Shown here piece after piece: positions 59,315 through 64,000 of a DNA stretch of 64,000 nt. The position numbers were made by a program, and so were the translations under genes. Position 1 is the stretch's first letter. Each line of letters begins with the position of its first letter. Source of the stretch: Nitricoxidireducens sp046726235 (GTDB taxonomy: Bacteria; Pseudomonadota; Gammaproteobacteria; Burkholderiales; Rhodocyclaceae). The notes beneath the pieces were generated by a model. It was not told the DNA's origin. It did no database searches and saw nothing but the letters and a program-made list of their open reading frames with translations. Location of the stretch: the NCBI GenBank assembly GCA_046726235.1, contig JBKPAD010000002.1, forward strand, positions 305,608 through 369,607, written 5' to 3'.

Positions 59315-61285
59315 ATGCTCGTTTCGACAGCTCATTCCATGCGGCCGGCCAGCGCTTCGCTCTGGCTCTGGCTGCTGCCGGGCCTGGCGTTCGCCCTGTT
59401 CATCGCGGCGGTGATCGCCCTCCTGATGCTCTACGACCGCGCCGAGAAGGACGAGCGCCGCGCCATCCTGATCAGCGATGCCTTGTGGCTGGAGCAGGAC
59501 GTGCGCTTCAACCTGACGCGACACGAGGAAATCCTTGCCCAGATCACGCCTGCCCAGGTCGCCGACGCAACGCTGTTCGAGGCCCAGGCGCGCGTGCTGC
59601 TGAACAACAAGACCGGCCTGCGCCAGATGATCTGGACCGATGCCGCAGGCCGGGTGCGGCACAGCTACCCGGGTCCCACCGATGCCTATCTGGTCGGCGA
59701 GGCGCAAGGCACCGTGCCGTCGACGCAGGCGATGCGCCTCGCGCATTCGCTCGGACGCGCCGTCTACAGCGAGGCCTATCCGATCGTCGGCAACGACTGG
59801 CAGTTCGAGGTCCATGTGCCGGTCTTCCATGGCGGACGGCTCCTCGGCATCGCCGTCGGGGCGTACTCGTTGCGGCGCATGCTCGAGGAATCCGTCCCCT
59901 GGTGGCTGGCCGAGCGCTATCAGGTGAGCGTCATCGACCACGCCGGCAGCACGCTGAGCGCCCGCTCCAAAGTGATCGCGGTCGAGAGCGCGAACGCCTA
60001 TCAGATTCCCTTCGAGCCGCCCGGTCACGGCCTGGCGCTGCACGTCGCCCCGTACCGGATACCCGCACCGCTGGCCGGTCGGCTGCTGTCGGCCGCGCTG
60101 GTGGTGCTCGCACTGCTGGTGATCTGGAGCCTCTGGGCGCTGCGCCGGCATATTCATCAGCGCATGGCGGCGGAGGAAGCGTTGCGCAAGGAGATGGTAT
60201 TCCGCAAGGCGATGGAAGATTCGATGCTGACGGGCATGCGCGCCCGGGATGCGGAAGGCCGCATCACCTACGTGAACCCCGCCTTCTGCCGCATGGTGGG
60301 CTGGTCGGCCGAGGAACTGGTCGGGCGCGCGCCGCCGATGCCCTACTGGCCGGACGAGTACTTCGAGGAGACGCGCGAAATCCACGACCGGATACTCGCG
60401 GGGGAAGGCCCCGAGGAAGGCTTCGAGCTCAAGTTCAAGCGCCGCAACGGCGAGCTGTTCGACGTCTTCATCCACGAGGCGCCGCTGATCGACGCCAAGG
60501 GCCGGCATTCGGGCTGGATGGGATCGCTGATCGACGTCACCGAGCGCAAGCGCGCGGAGGAACTCGCGCGCCAGCAGCAGGAGCGTCTGCAGTCGACTGC
60601 CCGCCTGGTGACCATGGGCGAGATGGCATCGAGCCTGGCGCATGAGCTGAACCAGCCCCTCGCCGCGATCGCGAGCTACAACGCCGGCTGCGCGAACATG
60701 ATCGAGTCGGGAGCGCCCGACATGGACGAACTGCGCGCGGCGCTGAAGAAGAGCGCCGAACAGGCGCAGCGCGCCGGCCGCATCATCCGGCGCATCTACG
60801 AGTTCGTGCGCCGCGCCGAGCCGCGCGCCGAGCCCTGCGATTTCGCCGCCATCATCGACGAACTACTCCTGCTCACCGAAGCAGACGCGCGCCGCCAGGG
60901 AGTGCGCATCAGCCGTGACCTGCAGCCCGACCTGCCGCCGATCATGGGCGACCGCGTGCTCATCACGCAGGCGCTGCTGAACCTGGTGCGCAATGCCCTC
61001 GAGGCGACGCGCGGATTGTCCGACGAGCGCCGCCAGATCGAAGTGCGCATGACGGCCGGCGCCGACGGCGTCGAGATCGCGATCGCGGATCGCGGTTGCG
61101 GCATCGACGACGCGACGGCGGCGCGCCTGTTCGAACCTTTCTACACCACCAAGAACGAAGGCATGGGCATGGGCCTCAACATCTGCCGCTCGGTCATCGA
61201 GGCCCACCACGGGCGTCTTTGGTACGAGCCTAATCCGGAAGGTGGCAGCATCTTCCACGCACAATTCCCCGCCACGCATTCATGA
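59315..61285 (+). CDS. Sensor histidine kinase of the TRAP transporter
   Basis: A 656-residue DctS-type sensor kinase. TM1 is at about 17-42, a periplasmic Cache-like domain at about 45-248, TM2 at about 252-274, and a PAS domain at about 290-410 (ITYVNPAFCRMVGWSAEELVG). The phospho-acceptor His is in LAHELNQPLAAIASYNAG, and the ATPase domain carries LVRNALEATRG and GMGMGLNICRSVIEAHHG. The start is uncertain (ATG 59315 or 59339), with no good ribosome site. It overlaps the regulator by four bases (ATGA). Confidence 0.92.
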   Translation: MLVSTAHSMRPASASLWLWLLPGLAFALFIAAVIALLMLYDRAEKDERRAILISDALWLEQDVRFNLTRHEEILAQITPAQVADATLFEAQARVLLNNKTGLRQMIWTDAAGRVRHSYPGPTDAYLVGEAQGTVPSTQAMRLAHSLGRAVYSEAYPIVGNDWQFEVHVPVFHGGRLLGIAVGAYSLRRMLEESVPWWLAERYQVSVIDHAGSTLSARSKVIAVESANAYQIPFEPPGHGLALHVAPYRIPAPLAGRLLSAALVVLALLVIWSLWALRRHIHQRMAAEEALRKEMVFRKAMEDSMLTGMRARDAEGRITYVNPAFCRMVGWSAEELVGRAPPMPYWPDEYFEETREIHDRILAGEGPEEGFELKFKRRNGELFDVFIHEAPLIDAKGRHSGWMGSLIDVTERKRAEELARQQQERLQSTARLVTMGEMASSLAHELNQPLAAIASYNAGCANMIESGAPDMDELRAALKKSAEQAQRAGRIIRRIYEFVRRAEPRAEPCDFAAIIDELLLLTEADARRQGVRISRDLQPDLPPIMGDRVLITQALLNLVRNALEATRGLSDERRQIEVRMTAGADGVEIAIADRGCGIDDATAARLFEPFYTTKNEGMGMGLNICRSVIEAHHGRLWYEPNPEGGSIFHAQFPATHS

Positions 61286-61899
61286 GCCCGATGATCGCCC
61301 ATCTCGTCGACGACGACGAAGCCATACGCGATGCCCTCGGCTGGTTGCTGCGCTCGCGCGGCGTTCATTCCTCGGCCTGGAACTCGGCCGAAGCCTTCCT
61401 CGCCGATTACCGCGACGACATGCGCGGCTGCCTGATCCTCGACATCCGCATGACCGGCATGAGCGGCCCCGAGCTGTTCGACCGGCTGCTGGAGCGCGGC
61501 TGCCGGATGCCGACGATCTTCCTGACCGGACACGGCGACGTGCCCAAGGCCGTCGAGGCAATCAAGAAGGGGGCGTTCGACTTCATCGAGAAGCCGTTCA
61601 ACGACAACGACCTCGCGGACCGCGTGCTCGACGCATTCCGCGTCGATGCCGAGCGCACGACCGAGGCTGCGTCGGCGGCGACCATCGAGGCGCGGCTGGC
61701 GCAGCTTACCTCGCGCGAGCGCGAGGTGATGGAGCGCATCCTCGCCGGCAAGTTCAACAAGGTGATCGCGGACGAGTTGAACATCGCAATGCGGACCGTG
61801 GAAGTGCATCGCTCGCGCGTCTTCGAGAAAATGGGCGTGCGCTCGGCGGTGGAACTCGCCGGCCTGCTCGCCGGCGCGAAGCCGGGTCAGGCGTCCTGA
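61282..61899 (+). CDS. FixJ/DctR-family response regulator
   Basis: A 205-residue regulator with a receiver domain (acidic DDD near the N-terminus, phospho-acceptor Asp in CLILDIRMTGMSG, FLTGHGDV, KKGAFDFIEKPF) and a LuxR-type helix-turn-helix (LTSREREVMERILAG ... MRTVEVHRSRVFEKM). It probably activates the divergent dct operon. Its 3' end overlaps the convergent tilS by 13 bases. Confidence 0.95.
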   Translation: MSPMIAHLVDDDEAIRDALGWLLRSRGVHSSAWNSAEAFLADYRDDMRGCLILDIRMTGMSGPELFDRLLERGCRMPTIFLTGHGDVPKAVEAIKKGAFDFIEKPFNDNDLADRVLDAFRVDAERTTEAASAATIEARLAQLTSREREVMERILAGKFNKVIADELNIAMRTVEVHRSRVFEKMGVRSAVELAGLLAGAKPGQAS

Positions 61900-62855
61900 A
61901 CCGGCTCCAGGCGGATTTCGCCGGCGCGCCGGTAGAGTCGCCACTCGCCGAAGACGACGCTCGGATGGCGGTCAGGTCCGGCCTCCCGGACTTGGCGCAC
62001 GAACTCACACAGGCGTTCCTCGCCCGGAATGCCGATGTGGCGGCGATGCAGCAGGTAGCGAAGCGCGTTCCGTGCGCGCGGCTCGGGTAGCGCGCGCCAG
62101 TTCGTGACATCCAGCGGGAAATCGCCGGTCGCACCGAGGTCGATGCGGGCGAGTTCGTCGAGCAGTTCCTGAGCTTCGGCAAATCGCCGCGCCGCTCCCG
62201 CGAGATTGGCGGCGCTCCCGGGAAAGCGGCGTTCGAGTTCCGTCAATGTCTGATGCCGCAGGAAGTTGCGCGAATACGCGACATCGGCGTTGCTCTCGTC
62301 CTCGACCCACGCCAGGCCGACTTCCTTTGCATAGGCGGCAATGGTGTCGCGGCCGATGCCGAGCAAGGGGCGCAGCAGGCGGCCATTCGTCTCCCCCATC
62401 GCGCAGGCGCCGCGCAAGCCGGTGCCGCGCAGCAGGTTGAACAGCAGCGTCTCCGACTGGTCGTCACGGTGATGCGCGAGCACGATCCAGTCGCCTGTCG
62501 CTCGCGCGAATGCCTCGTGCCGCGCCCGTCTGGCGGCAGCTTCGGGGCCATCGCGTGAACCGCGCTCGACGTCGATGCGCTCGACCTCGAGCGGAACGCC
62601 GAGGGTCGCGCACATGGCGCTGCAATGCGCCGCCCAGGCATCGGCATTCGGGCTCAGGCCATGATGGACATGCAGGGCGGAAAGATGGAGTTCCCGAGCG
62701 ACCCCCATCGACGCCAAGACATGCAGCAGAACGCTCGAGTCGAGACCACCGGAAAGGGCGACCGTCAGGCGCGCGCCCTGGGTCGCATGGCGACCGAGGC
62801 TGGCGTCGACAGCCGCGACGAGTACGTCAGAGTGCCTGCTCTTTGAACTTTCCAT
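61887..62855 (-). CDS. tilS: tRNA(Ile)-lysidine synthase
   Basis: A 322-residue PP-loop ATPase that modifies C34 of tRNA-Ile(CAU) to lysidine. The PP-loop is VALSGGLDSSVLLH; VLAHHRDDQSETLLFNLLRGTG and GRLLRPLLGI are family-typical. The C-terminal region is shorter than in E. coli (432 residues). The ATG lies 29 bases inside the end of accA; a later start is possible but leaves little before the PP-loop. Confidence 0.94.
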   Translation of the reverse strand: MESSKSRHSDVLVAAVDASLGRHATQGARLTVALSGGLDSSVLLHVLASMGVARELHLSALHVHHGLSPNADAWAAHCSAMCATLGVPLEVERIDVERGSRDGPEAAARRARHEAFARATGDWIVLAHHRDDQSETLLFNLLRGTGLRGACAMGETNGRLLRPLLGIGRDTIAAYAKEVGLAWVEDESNADVAYSRNFLRHQTLTELERRFPGSAANLAGAARRFAEAQELLDELARIDLGATGDFPLDVTNWRALPEPRARNALRYLLHRRHIGIPGEERLCEFVRQVREAGPDRHPSVVFGEWRLYRRAGEIRLEPVQDA

Positions 62856-63792
62856 AGCCCATCAGGCGCTCGAAACGGCGCTCGAGGAGCTCTTCGTGCG
62901 AGAGGCCGGCAACCTGCTTCAGGGCATCCTGAAGAGCCTTCTTCAGCGAGACTGCGGCGGCGCGATGATCGCGATGGGCGCCGCCCATCGGCTCCGTGAC
63001 GACGCGGTCGATGAGGCCAAGCGTCTTCAGCCGTGCGGCGGTGATGCCCATGGTTTCTGCGGCTTCGGGCGCCTTCTCGGCGCTCTTCCACAGGATCGAT
63101 GCGCAGCCTTCCGGCGAGATCACCGAGTAGGTCGAGTACTGCATCATCAGCACGCTGTCGCCGACAGCGATGGCAAGCGCCCCGCCCGAGCCGCCTTCGC
63201 CGATGATGGTGGCGATCAGCGGCACCTTGAGCTCGGCCATGACGAAAAGGTTGTGGCCGATCGCTTCCGACTGGCCGCGTTCCTCGGCGTCGATGCCCGG
63301 ATAGGCGCCCGGCGTATCGACGAAGGTGAAAATCGGCATGCCGAACTTTTCGGCCAGCTTCATGAAGCGCATGGCCTTGCGGTAGCCCTCGGGACGCGGC
63401 ATACCGAAGTTGCGCTGGATCTTCTCTTTCGTATCGCGCCCCTTCTGGTGGCCGATGACGATGCAGGACTGGCCGTTGAAGCGCGCCATGCCGCCGACGA
63501 TCGCCTGGTCGTCGGCAAAGGCTCGATCACCGTGCAGTTCCTCGAAGTCGGTGAAGATGTGCTGCACGTAGTCGAAGGTATAGGGGCGCTGCGGATGGCG
63601 CGCCACCTGGGCGATCTGCCACGGCGTCAGCTTGGCGTAGATGTCCTTGGTCAGCGACTGGCTCTTCGCCTCGAGGCGGCTGATCTCGTCGGAAATGTCG
63701 ACTGCCGAATCGTCCTGGACGAAGCGCAGTTGTTCGATCTTGTTTTCGAGCTCCGCAATCGGCTGCTCGAAGTCGAGGAAGGTCGTTTTCAT
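62827..63792 (-). CDS. accA: Acetyl-CoA carboxylase carboxyltransferase alpha subunit
   Basis: A 321-residue subunit forming the malonyl-CoA producing carboxyltransferase with AccD. It starts MKTTFLDFEQPIAELENKIE and has GHQKGRDTKEKIQRNFGMPRP in two overlapping blocks, DTPGAYPGIDAEERGQSEAI and GEGGSGGALAIAVGD (oxyanion region). It is the first gene after the rRNA terminators; no clear ribosome site is seen. Confidence 0.97.
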   Translation of the reverse strand: MKTTFLDFEQPIAELENKIEQLRFVQDDSAVDISDEISRLEAKSQSLTKDIYAKLTPWQIAQVARHPQRPYTFDYVQHIFTDFEELHGDRAFADDQAIVGGMARFNGQSCIVIGHQKGRDTKEKIQRNFGMPRPEGYRKAMRFMKLAEKFGMPIFTFVDTPGAYPGIDAEERGQSEAIGHNLFVMAELKVPLIATIIGEGGSGGALAIAVGDSVLMMQYSTYSVISPEGCASILWKSAEKAPEAAETMGITAARLKTLGLIDRVVTEPMGGAHRDHRAAAVSLKKALQDALKQVAGLSHEELLERRFERLMGYGKFKEQAL

Positions 63793-63821
63793 GGGCGCGC
63801 ATTTTACTCGCCGGAAACGAC

Positions 63822-63850
63822 AACGCCCCGGCTTTTTCGGCCGGGGCGTT
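63822..63850. terminator. Terminator hairpin 2 downstream of the rRNA operon
   Basis: AACGCCCCGGC and GCCGGGGCGTT pair around TTTTTCG. Second of two tandem stems between 5S rRNA and accA. Confidence 0.75.
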
Positions 63851-63864
63851 CGATCGTTAAAACA

Positions 63865-63905
63865 ACAAAGCCCGCCTGTCTTTCGACGGCGGGCTTTGTC
63901 TTTTT
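63865..63905. terminator. Terminator hairpin 1 downstream of the rRNA operon
   Basis: ACAAAGCCCGCC and GGCGGGCTTTGT pair around 11 bases, with a T-run on the plus strand and TGTTTTAA on the minus strand, eight bases beyond the 5S 3' end. Confidence 0.85.
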
Positions 63906-63912
63906 AGGGAAG

Positions 63913-64000
63913 TCTGGCGCTGACCTACTTTCTCGCGCGGTGAAGCGCAATATCATGGGCGCGGTCCTGTTTCACGGTCCTGTTCGGGAAGGGAAGGGGT
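63913..64000 (-). rRNA. rrf: 5S rRNA, 3' part
   Basis: The minus strand reads the 3' two-thirds of a 5S gene: CCCGAACAGGACCGTGAAAC, then GCGCCCATGATATTGCGC and GAAAGTAGGTCAGCGCCA at the end. The 5' part and presumably 23S and 16S lie right of the window. The exact 3' end is uncertain by a few bases. Confidence 0.95.

Overview
The window is GC-rich DNA of a diazotrophic betaproteobacterium. The gene content and order (ndk-rlmN-pilF-rodZ-ispG-hisS-yfgM-bamB-der ... hfq-hflX-hflK-hflC-hisZ-purA, the divergent rluD-pgeF / bamD pair, phaC-phaB-phaR) fit the Rhodocyclales (Azospira, Dechloromonas or Azoarcus relatives). That placement is inferred from synteny and protein character, not from a database search.

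Bases 1-23826 are a Mo-nitrogenase (nif) island. It reads nifHDK-nifT-ferredoxin-nifY plus two unrecognised nif-linked genes; then nifQ and a GNAT acetyltransferase on the minus strand; a chemotaxis pair on the plus strand (a soluble double-Cache/CheW protein and a methyl-accepting chemotaxis protein); a minus-strand block with an inverse-autotransporter adhesin and two paralogous LuxR-type regulators; then nifE, an hsp20 gene, nifN-nifX-NifX-associated protein-DUF683-fdxB-[2Fe-2S] ferredoxin-unknown, and nifU-nifS. Four NifA upstream activator sequences (TGT-N10-ACA) and six -24/-12 sigma-54 elements are visible, so most of the island can be assigned to a NifA/RpoN regulon, including the Cache/CheW gene. 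nifA, nifB and nifV are not in the window. The adhesin/LuxR block instead has an FNR/Anr-type box at the class II position.

Bases 23827-24460 are a junction. It holds two 71-nt hairpins in inverted orientation that share a 25-nt loop but have unrelated 23-bp stems, then a terminator and a minus-strand tRNA operon (Ala-Glu-Asp) with a clear sigma-70 promoter.

Bases 24465-33872 are mostly minus strand: an FAD-linked oxidase, rimO, a polyhydroxybutyrate block (phaR, two phaB copies, phaC), a ZIP transporter, pgeF and rluD. bamD is divergent from rluD. Bases 34685-44567 carry rlmB, rnr, tRNA-Leu (plus), purA, hisZ, a DUF2065 gene, hflC, hflK, hflX and hfq. Two plus-strand genes sit between hfq and der, where synteny is usually unbroken: an HD-GYP/bacteriohemerythrin fusion and a DUF2249 protein with an FNR-type promoter. 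Both suggest oxygen- or redox-responsive control. Bases 47108-55942 are a tightly overlapped minus-strand housekeeping run from der to ndk.

Bases 56078-61899 encode a TRAP dicarboxylate-type transporter (dctM, dctQ, dctP) divergent from its probable sensor kinase and FixJ-type response regulator. The window ends with tilS and accA on the minus strand, tandem terminators, and the 3' part of a 5S rRNA gene entering from the right.
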